Shown here: piece by piece, positions 29,853-39,193 of the stretch
Layout: each line of letters opens with the position of its first letter
Position numbering within the stretch: the stretch's first letter is position 1
Assembly (NCBI RefSeq): GCF_024505045.1
Contig: NZ_JANIBM010000003.1
Coordinates: forward strand, 1-64,000
Length of the DNA: 64,000 nucleotides
DNA from: Methylomonas aurea
GTDB lineage: Bacteria > Pseudomonadota > Gammaproteobacteria > Methylococcales > Methylomonadaceae
Direction: 5' to 3'
Program-made: the position numbers and the translations under genes
Notes under the pieces: model-generated
Seen by the model: only the letters and a program-made list of their open reading frames with translations
The model's database searches: none
Told to the model about the DNA's origin: nothing

Positions 29853-30132
29853 AATGCATTTCAAAATCCGCTGGCCCGATAGCAGCGAAAGCCTGTGCTA
29901 TTCGCCGTCGCTGGTGATCAAAGACTATTTCCAACCCGGCCGGAGCTATGCGTTGGACGACTTTGTCGGCCGCAGCCGCGAGGCCCTGAACATCGCCAGT
30001 GAGCGGGTGCGACAGAAGTACGGCTATGCCTGTTCCAGTGCGTTGGATCAGCTGGCGCAAATCGAAGCCGGCGCGATGCGGTTTTGGGAAGAGCAAGCGC
30101 CCACCGTCACCGTAATCGAATTTATCGAATAA
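29845..30132 (+). CDS. Nit1C small protein, MSMEG_0570 family
   Basis: Protein of 95 residues that occurs with Nit1C clusters (MSMEG_0570 family, nitrogen-starvation response). Conserved-looking segments are MHFKIRWPDSSESLCYSPSL and DFVGRSREALNIASERVRQK; it is soluble with no catalytic motif I can identify. It may be a carrier or adaptor for the enzymes of the cluster, but that is a guess. It overlaps the glycosyltransferase gene by 8 bp, so translation is probably coupled. Confidence 0.85.
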   Translation: MPEMHFKIRWPDSSESLCYSPSLVIKDYFQPGRSYALDDFVGRSREALNIASERVRQKYGYACSSALDQLAQIEAGAMRFWEEQAPTVTVIEFIE

Positions 30133-30293
30133 ATCCTGAGCCCGACGCGATGCGCTTAAGGCTTAGCAACCCGACCCGTCTTATCGGCGGTATTCGGTTC
30201 GGGCTGAGCCTGTCGCAGTTCGGGTAACAACGCCATGCAACGAGCCCGGTGTCGATTGGGCATAAAAAACAATCATCAGAAACAGAGGAAGCC

Positions 30294-31559
30294 ATGAAAG
30301 AAAAACGCGAACACACCCGCCTGCATTACGAAGCGATCGTGGTCGGCGGCGGCCAAGCCGGTTTGTCGGTCAGTTATTACCTGCAAAAACACGGCATCGA
30401 CCACATGATTTTCGAGAAGAACCGCGTCGGCCATTCCTGGCGCCACGACCGCTGGGACAGCTTCTGCCTGGTCACGCCCAACTGGCAATGCCAACTGCCG
30501 GACTTTCCGTACCAGGGCGACGATCCGCAAGGCTTCATGCTGAAACACGAAATCGTCGAATACGTCGAAGCCTTCGCCAAAAAAGTCAACCCGCCGATCA
30601 TGGTGGGTGTGTCTGTCAATCGGGTGTGGCGAGGTAAAAATGGCGTGCTGCATGTCGTTACCAGTTCCGGCGAGTTTACGGCGGACCACGTGGTAGTCGC
30701 TACCGGCGGTTACGACATACCCATCGTGCCCGATTACGCCCATAGCCTGCCGCCGCGCATTCATCAGGTGCATTCGGTGAATTACCGCAATCCGGACCAA
30801 TTGCCCGAGGGCGAGGTGCTGGTGGTCGGTTCCGGCCAGTCCGGAGTGCAGATCATGGAAGATCTGCATCTGGCCGGACGCAAGGTGCATCTGGCCGTCG
30901 GCAGTGCGCCGCGCTCGCCGCGCATCTATCGCGGCCGAGAAACCACCGAGTGGCTTTACGACCTGGGCTTCTACCAATTGACCATCGACCGCCACCCGCT
31001 GGGCGACGAGGCCAAGCACAAGACCAACCATTATCTGACCGGGCGTAGCGGCGGCCACGAAATCGACCTGCGCAAATTCGCGTTGGAAGGCGTCAAGCTC
31101 TATGGCAGCATGGCCAACATCCATGGCACCCAGCTGGAATTTCGGCCGGACTTGACCAAAAACCTCGACGAAGCCGACGAGGTCTACGTCAACATCCGTA
31201 ACGACATCGACCGATATATTGCCGACAACAATATCGACGCGCCGGTCGAACCGCCGTTCCGCAAGGTTTGGGAACCCGAGTTCGATCCGACCGGCATCGA
31301 CGCCGATCAGGAAAACATTACCAGTATCGTTTGGGCGATCGGCTTCAGGCCCGATTACCGCTGGATACAACTGCCGGTGTTCGACGGCCGCGGCTACCCG
31401 CAATTCGACCGCGGCATTACTCCCGAAGCAGGCCTGTATTTCATCGGTCTGCCCTGGCTGCATACCTGGGGTTCCGGTCGATTCTTGGGGATCGCCGACG
31501 ACGCGCAATATCTGGCCGGCATCATCGAAGGCAAATTGGCGGCCAAGACCATGGCTTAG
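30294..31559 (+). CDS. nitH: Flavin-dependent oxidoreductase, MSMEG_0569 family (Nit1C)
   Basis: Protein of 421 residues, last gene of the Nit1C cluster. It is a flavoprotein monooxygenase-like enzyme with two dinucleotide sites: FAD site VVGGGQAGLSVSYYL near residue 14 and NAD(P)H site VVGSGQSGVQIMEDL near residue 179, plus FEKNRVGHSWRHDRWDSF typical of this group. In Pseudomonas the homologue is part of the operon needed for cyanide growth. The start at 30294 is supported by GAGGAAG a few bases upstream; the frame from 30249 has no better signal. A 161-bp gap separates it from the previous gene, so it may have an additional promoter. Confidence 0.9.
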   Translation: MKEKREHTRLHYEAIVVGGGQAGLSVSYYLQKHGIDHMIFEKNRVGHSWRHDRWDSFCLVTPNWQCQLPDFPYQGDDPQGFMLKHEIVEYVEAFAKKVNPPIMVGVSVNRVWRGKNGVLHVVTSSGEFTADHVVVATGGYDIPIVPDYAHSLPPRIHQVHSVNYRNPDQLPEGEVLVVGSGQSGVQIMEDLHLAGRKVHLAVGSAPRSPRIYRGRETTEWLYDLGFYQLTIDRHPLGDEAKHKTNHYLTGRSGGHEIDLRKFALEGVKLYGSMANIHGTQLEFRPDLTKNLDEADEVYVNIRNDIDRYIADNNIDAPVEPPFRKVWEPEFDPTGIDADQENITSIVWAIGFRPDYRWIQLPVFDGRGYPQFDRGITPEAGLYFIGLPWLHTWGSGRFLGIADDAQYLAGIIEGKLAAKTMA

Positions 31560-31707
31560 AGGCTTGGTTTTGACTGGAAGGGCTATTCGCTGTGAGGTAT
31601 TTCGCTCGACCGCGTTGCTTGCTTGACGAGTTATCATAGCCCGCCGCGCTGCGGCGCCAACCCGAACAAGGCCAGGCAACGCCCGGCGGATCAACCTGGA
31701 AGGGTGC

Positions 31708-33147
31708 ATGAAACACTTATATCAGACCGTCGCGGAAACGGTGATCGCTCACATTGAACAAGGCGTCTACAAAACCGGCGAAAAACTGCCCGGCGTCAGA
31801 AAGCTGAGCCGGCAATTGCATGTCAGTATCGCCACCGCCTTGGAAGCCTATCGTTTGCTGGAAGACGCCGGCCGCATCGAGGGCCGGCCGAGATCCGGCT
31901 ACTATGTCAGCGATTTTCGCCGGCAAGCCATGGTGGAGCCGGATATCTCCAATGCGCCGGTCGTGCCGACCAAAGTTACCGGTCAATCGTTGACCCGGCA
32001 AATTTTGCGTGCGGCCAGGGACCCGTATCAAATCAATTTGGGCTCGTCGGTGCCGCATGCCGACTTTTTGCCGGCGCATGCTTTGCAGCTAGCCACCGGC
32101 AAGGTGTCGCGCAGCTTCGGTAAGCGCTGCTTCGATGCCGACGAATTGCTCGGCAATCAGGAATTGCGCCGGCAAATCGCCAAGCGCATGGTGGAACTGC
32201 AATGCGCCGACAGCCCGGAGGACATCGTCGTCACCCACGGCGCTCGCGAGGCGGTGCGATTGGCCTTAATGGCCGTCTGCGAACCCGGCGACTTGATTGC
32301 GATCGAATCGCCCACCTTTTACGGGCTGCTGCAGGCCATCGAATCTTGCGGCATGGAAGCGTTGGAGATTCCGACGCATCCCCGCGACGGCCTGTCGTTG
32401 GACGCGCTGCAATTGGCTATCGAACAATGGCCGATCAAAGCTTGTCTGATCGTCACCAATTACAACAACCCGCTCGGTTCCTGCATGAGCGACGAACGTA
32501 AGCAAGCTCTGGTTGCCTTGTTGGAAAGGCATGAAATTCCGCTGATTGAAGACGACGTCTACGGCGACCTGGGGTTCGGCTTGCGCCGGCCGTCGGTTTG
32601 CAAAGCCTGGAGCCGGCGCGGCCAAGTGCTGTACTGCAACTCCTTCGCCAAGACTTTATCGCCCGGCTTGCGCGTCGGTTGGCTGGTGCCGGGACGCTAC
32701 ATGGCGCGGGTAGAAAACCTGAAATATATGCAGCACCAAGCCGTGCCGACGCTAAACCAGCTGATTGTCGCGCATTTGCTGGAGCAGGGCGGTTACGACC
32801 GTTACCTACGCCATGCGCGCCAGGAATATGCTCGGAATATGGCTTTGATGCATAAGGCCGTTACTCGGTACTTTCCGGAAGCGACCCGGGTTACCCATCC
32901 GGAAGGCGGCTTCGCCTTGTGGGTCGAACTACCGGTCGGCGTGGATGCAATGCAACTGCACCGCCACGCCAGCCGGGAAAACGTCATTATCGCGCCCGGC
33001 CCGTTGTTCTCCGCTACGCAACAGAAGTACGGCAATTTCATTCGCTTGAGTTGTGCCGTACCTTGGAACGATAGGCTGGAGAATGCGTTGAGCAGGCTGG
33101 GTTCCTTGGTAGCGGATGCGGTGGCGGGCAGACTCTGCGACTATTAA
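31708..33147 (+). CDS. MocR-type regulator (GntR domain fused to an aminotransferase-like domain)
   Basis: Protein of 479 residues. The first 75 form a GntR winged helix (KTGEKLPGVRKLSRQLHVSI, then ATALEAYRLLEDAGRIEGRP). The rest is a fold-type I PLP domain with the PLP lysine in NSFAKTLSPGLRVGWLVPG and the YNNPLGSCMS loop. MocR regulators sense pyridoxal phosphate or amino compounds and control neighbouring genes. It lies 148 bp after the last nit gene on the same strand, so control of nit is possible but not shown. It could also act as an aminotransferase. It converges with the DUF3999 gene. Confidence 0.9.
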   Translation: MKHLYQTVAETVIAHIEQGVYKTGEKLPGVRKLSRQLHVSIATALEAYRLLEDAGRIEGRPRSGYYVSDFRRQAMVEPDISNAPVVPTKVTGQSLTRQILRAARDPYQINLGSSVPHADFLPAHALQLATGKVSRSFGKRCFDADELLGNQELRRQIAKRMVELQCADSPEDIVVTHGAREAVRLALMAVCEPGDLIAIESPTFYGLLQAIESCGMEALEIPTHPRDGLSLDALQLAIEQWPIKACLIVTNYNNPLGSCMSDERKQALVALLERHEIPLIEDDVYGDLGFGLRRPSVCKAWSRRGQVLYCNSFAKTLSPGLRVGWLVPGRYMARVENLKYMQHQAVPTLNQLIVAHLLEQGGYDRYLRHARQEYARNMALMHKAVTRYFPEATRVTHPEGGFALWVELPVGVDAMQLHRHASRENVIIAPGPLFSATQQKYGNFIRLSCAVPWNDRLENALSRLGSLVADAVAGRLCDY

Positions 33148-33161
33148 TCCAGCCCTCAAAT

Positions 33162-33196
33162 GCCGTTCGCGGTTCCGCAGGTTCGTCGCGAACGGC
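33162..33196. terminator. Inverted repeat between convergent genes
   Basis: GCCGTTCGCG (33162-33171) and CGCGAACGGC (33187-33196) form a perfect 10-bp stem with a 15-nt loop between the MocR gene and the convergent DUF3999 gene. There is no T run, so it could be a weak bidirectional terminator or a repeat. Confidence 0.4.
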
Positions 33197-33247
33197 TTAG
33201 CCAAGCGCCATTGGCAGGCGAGCGGCCGGCATTGCCGGGGCCGACAG

Positions 33248-34603
33248 TCAATCGAAATCGCCGATGCGTTTGCCGATTTTGAATAAACTCCAGGCCAGTA
33301 CCAGCGCCACCAACGCGATTGCCAAACCCAGAAACCAGCGGCTGTTGACCCATTGCGCCCAGTCGAATTCGGGTTCGGGCGGCGCCAGCGCGATTTCTTC
33401 GCCTAGTTCGGCGCCGCTGGCTTGGTAGCCGCGGCGCAGCAACTCCTGGATCGGCGCAACGTCGTAGCGTGGGGCTTCGGCTTTGTCGGCGCCGTAGCCG
33501 AGTTGGTAGCTAAGGCCGGGCTGAGCCAGAAACAGCAAACGGTAACCGTTACCGATGCCGGCCACCGAATTGATGTGCAGCGGCGGGTTGTCGTCGTTGT
33601 AAATGACGATCCGGTAGCGTTCGCGGCGCTGTTCGGCAAATTCGATCGCGGTTTGGTCGCGGTTGAAGCCTTGGAAATGCAGGGCCTGCAAATAAGTCTG
33701 GCCTAGCGAGCGGGTATGGGTTTCCAGCCCCTGGCTTTCGCTGATCTGGACTTCGGCGCGGCGGTTGAAATTGGGGCTGAAGCTCTGCACGCTGAAACCG
33801 GTCAGCGGTTGGCGCTTGCTGTCGATATCGATTACGCTGGCCTTGAGCGCGGCGTCCTGGCCGATCTTGAAGGCAACCGGGTAATCGAAGCGTTGCTCCG
33901 CATCCGCCACGGTTTCCGTGACTTTTTGCCAGAACTCGATGCGGTCGATATGCAAAGGTTCGCTGTGCAGTTCGAGGCTTTCGCTGCGTTGCTGTTCGCT
34001 GCCATTTGCAAAGGTGCGGGTCAGTTCCATCAAGCCGTCGGACCGAGTTTGGCTGGCCTGGGCCACGACCAGTTTGAACTGGCGGTACTGGTTGGCCGGT
34101 AGTTCGATATCGCTATTGCCGATCTGGGCGTAGCGGGAATAGTCGAAAATCCGCGCGTTTTCCGCCAACGTTTGCCAGGTTTTACCGTCCGCCGAACCGA
34201 AAATTTGCAGTAAATATTCGTAATCGCGCTGTGCGGTAACGATGGTCAGGCCGTCGGCTACGGCGGCGGATTTGTCCAACTCGGCGACCAGTTCGATACC
34301 GGTTTCGCCGGATCGATTCAGACTTACTATTTTGCCGGCGCTGGGGATACGCCTGACCACGGTCTTTTGCCCGGTAATTTTTTGCAACAGATACGGGGTT
34401 TCGACGCCATTCTGGTCGGTCAGGCGCAGGTCGCGGAAGTCGACGGCGCTGGCGGCATAGACCGCGCTATCGAGCGTGACGGCCAGCAAGGCCTGGTCTT
34501 GTCCGGTGCGCAGCACGGCGCGGCTGAAACGCTGCGGCAGGGTCTGGTCGGCTGCGACGGCGGTCAACGCCAGACAGAGCAGCAAAGCGGTTTTGGCGAT
34601 CAT
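33248..34603 (-). CDS. DUF3999 family membrane-anchored periplasmic protein
   Basis: Protein of 451 residues with a signal peptide (MIAKTALLLCLALTAVAA), a long beta-rich periplasmic region and one C-terminal membrane helix (FLGLAIALVALVLAWSLFKIG), which fits DUF3999. Function unknown. Its ATG overlaps the stop of the DUF2339 gene by 4 bp, and the two are commonly neighbours, so they probably work together in the envelope. The open frame continues upstream into the DUF2339 gene only because of codon structure; MIAKTALLL is the natural start. Confidence 0.85.
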   Translation of the reverse strand: MIAKTALLLCLALTAVAADQTLPQRFSRAVLRTGQDQALLAVTLDSAVYAASAVDFRDLRLTDQNGVETPYLLQKITGQKTVVRRIPSAGKIVSLNRSGETGIELVAELDKSAAVADGLTIVTAQRDYEYLLQIFGSADGKTWQTLAENARIFDYSRYAQIGNSDIELPANQYRQFKLVVAQASQTRSDGLMELTRTFANGSEQQRSESLELHSEPLHIDRIEFWQKVTETVADAEQRFDYPVAFKIGQDAALKASVIDIDSKRQPLTGFSVQSFSPNFNRRAEVQISESQGLETHTRSLGQTYLQALHFQGFNRDQTAIEFAEQRRERYRIVIYNDDNPPLHINSVAGIGNGYRLLFLAQPGLSYQLGYGADKAEAPRYDVAPIQELLRRGYQASGAELGEEIALAPPEPEFDWAQWVNSRWFLGLAIALVALVLAWSLFKIGKRIGDFD

Positions 34604-37110
34604 GGCGAATTCTCTGCGGTGTCGTTGCCGATAAAGTTTTGTTGGTAACGCATGTAAAAAAACGCGCCGCCCAGCGCCAGCATGCCGAGTACGATAAAGG
34701 CGACGATTCGGTAGATTTGCTCCAACCGGGCCAGGTCGACGAAAAACACCTTCCAGGCCACCAGCGCGAACAGGCCCAGTCCAACCAAGCGTAGGGCGGG
34801 TATCCGCCGCTTGATGCCGTTGAACACCAGCGCCAACGCGAATATCGACCATAAGATCGTCACGCCGCCGGAGCGCAAACCGGGCACATATTGATACAAA
34901 ATCGAATTTATCTCCAGACTCAGAAAAGTAAACAGCAAGGCCAGCGCCGATCCGCCCAGCCAGGGCCTGATATTGCCGGCATCTCCTTCCGTGCCTGACA
35001 AGCGGCGCAGCGCAAACAGCAAGAAGGCGATGATCGCGGCAAAATCGAACAGGCGCATCACTGCCGATTCGAAGCGGTAATCGCCGGCGTAACGCAGCGT
35101 GAACAAATCGTCGCCGCCGCCGATGGCGCCGAACGTCAGATCCCAGGACGGCAAATCGAACAACAATAATTTGATGGCAACGCCAACCAAAAGCCACTGT
35201 AACGCCGGCAACAACCAGGCGCCGGAACCGGCCAGAAAACGCTGTAGCAGCAACCAGCACATCGCCAGCCAGACCAGGCTCAGCATCGGCAGTTGCAGCG
35301 GTGGGTACAGAAAGGCGAAGCTGCGGTAAAGCTCCAGTTGCAACGCCACGAACAGTAAGCCGGCGCCGGCGATGGCAATGGCCTGCAGCAGCCAGTTATC
35401 CTTGATCCACAGCGGGGTATCGGTTTCCGGAGTGCAGGTCAGCGTCGAGGCTGAGGCCGGCTGCTCGATCAAGCGATAAGCCAGCGCCAGCGATGCAATC
35501 GGGATACCGAATCCGGCCAGGCGTTGCAGCAGGCCGAACAGGAAGCCGGCCAGGCTGGCGCCGTAGTCGCTGGCGGCGGCGTAGTGGCCGGGCAGATCGA
35601 CCAGACAGAACCGGCCGATCACGATCAAATACAGCAAATAGGCGGCTTGGCGCAGAAACGCGCTGTTGACCTTGCCGGCCATCCATACCATGGCCAGCGC
35701 TTGTAGTGACCAACTGGCGGTCAGCCAAGGCGCCGACAGCAACAGCGGCAGCGTCACGCTCAGGAAAAACGCCGCCAGGCCGATGAAGCTGACCAGCAAT
35801 TCGCGGTCGGCGATTTTTCGCGCCAGGCAGTAATAAGCATGGCCGACATAAAACGCCGCCAACGCGACGGCCAATAGTGCGGTCCAGATTTGGCCGTAAG
35901 CCTCGTCTATCAGTTGGTAGGCCGTGGCGAAGAAAATCGCGGCGTTGACTAGCAACGCAATCAAATCCAGCAAGGTCGATTTGCGGCGATTGACCAGGCA
36001 AAACAGGAACACCATCGTCGAATACAGCACGAAAAAACCGGTCAGGAACGGCAACACCTGCCAGAAATGCTCGATTTGGTATTTCTGCATCGCGCCGAAA
36101 AACAACAGGTAGTTGCAAGCGAAACTCAGGAAATTCAGTAGGTGCCATTGCTTGTACCAGTTGATCGCCAGCATGCCGCCGCCGAGCAACAGCATGTAAC
36201 CGAACAGGCCGGGGAAATTGACCTGGCCGGTGGATAGCAGCAGCGGCGTGCAATAGCCGCCGATGATGGCGAAGATTGCCACCAGCATCGAATCCAAGCG
36301 TACCGCCAGAAAGGCCGCGCTGGCGGTGACCAATACCATCATGGCGAAGGTCGGATACACGCTCAGCAGGTGGTAGAAGGCGAAGGCGGCGAACACGCCG
36401 AAATACAGTACGGCGATGCCGCCGCCCAGCAAGCCCTGGCCGAACAAATGGTATTGGCCGCCGACCAGCCTGACGCCGCCGGCCACCATGCCGACCCCGG
36501 CCAGCAAGGTCAAAGCGACCCGCGCCTGTTCGCCGATCAGGCCGTTGTCTATCGAATATTTCAAGAAGAAACCGATGCCGGTGACCAGGATCAACACACC
36601 GATCCGCAACAGCCAGTTGCTGGCCACCGCGTATTCCATCGCCGCGCCTTGCGGCCGGTGGCCTTCGCCGACGATGATCCAGTTCCAGATTTCTTTCAGG
36701 ATTTTCTGAGCCGCCAGCTCGAACCGGCTGGGTTCGGCTGCTTGCCAGTCCGCGGTTTGCCAGGGGTCGGCTGCAGCTTGTTCGGCGCTGGCCGCCGTTT
36801 CGGCGAGCGAAATTTGCTTCGGCAGTTCGGTTGCCGCAATGAGGGGCGGCTGCAGAGTTGGTAGCGGCTCTGCCGCCGGCTCCACCGCGGCGGCGGGCGC
36901 TTCGCCGGCGAACGTCGGCTGCGGCGGCCGAGAGCCCAGCCTTTCCAGCAAGCGGTGTTGCTCCTGCAAACGGCGTTCGATCTGTTCAAACGCGGCAGCG
37001 ACTTCCTCCCGCGCCTGCCGTTGCCGCGACAGCAGCATGCCCAGCATCACGATCAGGCCGACAGGCAAAGCCAGCAGCAAAACGGCGATAAATCCCCAAA
37101 AATCGTCCAC
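34600..37110 (-). CDS. DUF2339 family polytopic membrane protein
   Basis: Protein of about 836 residues with one N-terminal membrane helix (FWGFIAVLLLALPVGLIVML), a charged and proline/alanine-rich cytoplasmic linker (about residues 35-160), then more than twenty hydrophobic helices. Segments such as LLAGVGMVAGGVRLVGGQYH and IFAIIGGYCTPLLLSTGQVN are typical of DUF2339. Function unknown. The GTG at 37110 is preferred: GGGAG lies seven bases upstream and the following residues are VDDFWGF; the frame from 37281 adds a region without a signal. First gene of a two-gene unit with DUF3999. Confidence 0.85.
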   Translation of the reverse strand: MDDFWGFIAVLLLALPVGLIVMLGMLLSRQRQAREEVAAAFEQIERRLQEQHRLLERLGSRPPQPTFAGEAPAAAVEPAAEPLPTLQPPLIAATELPKQISLAETAASAEQAAADPWQTADWQAAEPSRFELAAQKILKEIWNWIIVGEGHRPQGAAMEYAVASNWLLRIGVLILVTGIGFFLKYSIDNGLIGEQARVALTLLAGVGMVAGGVRLVGGQYHLFGQGLLGGGIAVLYFGVFAAFAFYHLLSVYPTFAMMVLVTASAAFLAVRLDSMLVAIFAIIGGYCTPLLLSTGQVNFPGLFGYMLLLGGGMLAINWYKQWHLLNFLSFACNYLLFFGAMQKYQIEHFWQVLPFLTGFFVLYSTMVFLFCLVNRRKSTLLDLIALLVNAAIFFATAYQLIDEAYGQIWTALLAVALAAFYVGHAYYCLARKIADRELLVSFIGLAAFFLSVTLPLLLSAPWLTASWSLQALAMVWMAGKVNSAFLRQAAYLLYLIVIGRFCLVDLPGHYAAASDYGASLAGFLFGLLQRLAGFGIPIASLALAYRLIEQPASASTLTCTPETDTPLWIKDNWLLQAIAIAGAGLLFVALQLELYRSFAFLYPPLQLPMLSLVWLAMCWLLLQRFLAGSGAWLLPALQWLLVGVAIKLLLFDLPSWDLTFGAIGGGDDLFTLRYAGDYRFESAVMRLFDFAAIIAFLLFALRRLSGTEGDAGNIRPWLGGSALALLFTFLSLEINSILYQYVPGLRSGGVTILWSIFALALVFNGIKRRIPALRLVGLGLFALVAWKVFFVDLARLEQIYRIVAFIVLGMLALGGAFFYMRYQQNFIGNDTAENSP

Positions 37111-37340
37111 GGCAACGCTCCCGGAATTACAAAATCTCGACAGCCGGCAGCATAGCCGCTTGCCGAACGGAATGCGAATAAAGATGTCATGCGCGACACG
37201 CTTTTTGGCGGCGGCTTGGGCTATGCTTGTCAGTGTAAGATTACAGGCTGCCGGTTCAGGCAATGTATTGAGTTTTGCCAACCGCCGCCGATAATGAAAT
37301 TGGATGTCCCCTTAAATTCAGAACAGCCGGCCGATATTTC

Positions 37341-38948
37341 ATGACTAACCATTCCACGATCCAATCCAAAATCCTGCTCAGCATCGCCAGCGTATTTTTG
37401 TTGCTGATGTTCGTCAGCACGCTGTTCATGGCCGACCGCCAAAAAGATATGGTTGCCAGTCTGGCCACCGGTAAAGCGCGCGATACCGCCAACAGTTACT
37501 TCGACGGCCTGAATACCTTGATGTTGACCGGAGCCATGGGCCAAAGCGAGGTGCTGCGCGACAAAGCCCGTGCTCATGCTGATATCACCGAGGTGCGTTT
37601 GCTGCGAGGTAAGGCGATTAGCGACGCTTTCGGCCCCGGGAAGGCCGAACAGCGGCCGGTCGACGATCTGGATCAGCGTGCGCTGGCCGGCGAACGCATT
37701 ACCCACTACGGCGAAAACGACGCCGGCCGCTTGATCACGGTAGTGGAACCGATCAAGGCCAGTGCCGATTTTCGCGGTACCAACTGCCTGACCTGCCATG
37801 CAGTGCCGGAAGGTACCGTGGTCGGCGCGGTGCGCGTGTCGTATTCGTTGGCGAACCTGGATGCGCAAATCAACAGCCATCTGGTGACGGCTTCGGCAAT
37901 TTCGCTGGCGATGTTCGCCGCCGGCCTGCTGTTGGTGAACGTGTTGATGCGCAAAGTGGTGGTCAATCCGCTGGTGGCGATGCGCGATGCAGTCAACGCC
38001 ATTGCCGGCCAATCCGATTTGCGCAAGCGCCTGCTGGTCGAATCCGGCGACGAAATCGGTCAGGTCAGCGAATCGTTCAATTCGATGCTGGCCCATTTCT
38101 CCGACAGTTTGGAGCAGGTTTCGGCCGTCAGCCAACAATTGGTCACGGCCAGCGACCGTATTTCCGACGTCGCCCGTCAAACCGCTCAGGCCGCAAGCCA
38201 GCAACGGAGCGAGACCGAATCGGTGGTTCGAGCGATCCACGAGTTGGAGTCCTCGGTGCGGGACGTGCGCAGCGGCGCCAACGGTGCGGCGCAAGCGTCG
38301 GTCGAAGCCGATCAGCACGCAGCGCAGGGGGCGGCAACCACTAAAAACGCGATCGACGGCATTTATGAGTTGGTCAACGAAATCGAACGGGCCAGCGAGG
38401 TGATCAAACGCCTGGACCAACGCAGCAACGGTGTCGGTGCGGTGCTGGATGTGATCAAAGGTTTGGCCGAGCAGACCAATCTGCTGGCCTTGAATGCCGC
38501 GATCGAAGCGGCTCGCGCCGGCGAGCAGGGCAGAGGCTTTGCCGTGGTCGCCGACGAAGTGCGGACCCTGGCCACGCGTTCGCATCAGGCCACCGAGGAA
38601 ATCCATAAAATCATCGAGCAACTGCAGCACGAGGCCAAGGATGCGGTGAACGTGATGAGCAAGGCCAAAATCAGTGCCGAGCAGCGCCGCGAGCAGGTGC
38701 AAAGCGCCGATCAGGGTTTGAGTACCATTGCCGAGCGCGTCACGCAAATCCGCCACCTGAACTCGAAAATGTCGGAAGCGGCCGACATTCAAAGCCGGAT
38801 GGCGCAGCATGTCGGCCAGAGCGTCGGCAACATCGGCCAACTGACCGAGCGCACCTCGCGCGATGCCGAGCAAACCAACGCCGCAATCGGCGAACTGGTA
38901 AAACTGGCCGGACAATTGAACCAATTAGTCGGACAATTCAAGCGTTAG
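37341..38948 (+). CDS. Methyl-accepting chemotaxis protein with periplasmic c-type haem site
   Basis: Protein of 535 residues: membrane helix ([20 protein letters not shown]), periplasmic sensor of about 150 residues, second helix ([20 protein letters not shown]), HAMP, and a methyl-accepting domain with the conserved hairpin tip [20 protein letters not shown]. The sensor contains Cys149-Leu-Thr-Cys152-His153, a covalent haem c motif, in a segment ([20 protein letters not shown]) like the haem-PAS sensors of Geobacter chemoreceptors. It would signal redox state, NO or oxygen to CheA. The ATG at 37341 gives a correct membrane topology. No che genes are adjacent. Confidence 0.92.
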   Translation: MTNHSTIQSKILLSIASVFLLLMFVSTLFMADRQKDMVASLATGKARDTANSYFDGLNTLMLTGAMGQSEVLRDKARAHADITEVRLLRGKAISDAFGPGKAEQRPVDDLDQRALAGERITHYGENDAGRLITVVEPIKASADFRGTNCLTCHAVPEGTVVGAVRVSYSLANLDAQINSHLVTASAISLAMFAAGLLLVNVLMRKVVVNPLVAMRDAVNAIAGQSDLRKRLLVESGDEIGQVSESFNSMLAHFSDSLEQVSAVSQQLVTASDRISDVARQTAQAASQQRSETESVVRAIHELESSVRDVRSGANGAAQASVEADQHAAQGAATTKNAIDGIYELVNEIERASEVIKRLDQRSNGVGAVLDVIKGLAEQTNLLALNAAIEAARAGEQGRGFAVVADEVRTLATRSHQATEEIHKIIEQLQHEAKDAVNVMSKAKISAEQRREQVQSADQGLSTIAERVTQIRHLNSKMSEAADIQSRMAQHVGQSVGNIGQLTERTSRDAEQTNAAIGELVKLAGQLNQLVGQFKR

Positions 38949-39193
38949 CGGACTTGGGTAATTTCGCATCTTCGAACTCGGCGGCAACGGCTTTTGTTGT
39001 AAATCATGGTGTTCCGAGCCGGTCCAGGGATAAACGGCTGCTTTTTTGAAGTTGGCGTCGAGCGTCTGACCGCCCAAAGCCATTGGTGAGGCTAGCGGGC
39101 GTCGACTCGCTGCCAACCGTCACGCCGATGTAACAAACGCCGGATAAAGTTGAGAATCCGATCACAAGATTTTCAACCATTCAGGAATCCGTT

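Noticed and set aside
30276-31709. A 477-codon open frame antisense to the flavoprotein gene
   Set aside because: Same kind of shadow; composition is atypical and the sense strand encodes a clear two-dinucleotide flavoprotein.
34604-35260. Upstream extension of the DUF3999 frame into DUF2339
   Set aside because: DUF2339 occupies this stretch with clear membrane helices; the DUF3999 signal peptide begins at 34603.
37230-38924. A 564-codon open frame antisense to the chemoreceptor gene
   Set aside because: It mirrors the chemoreceptor codon by codon, is rich in His, Gln and Asp as expected from the antisense of GC-rich coding DNA, and has no ribosome site or domain.
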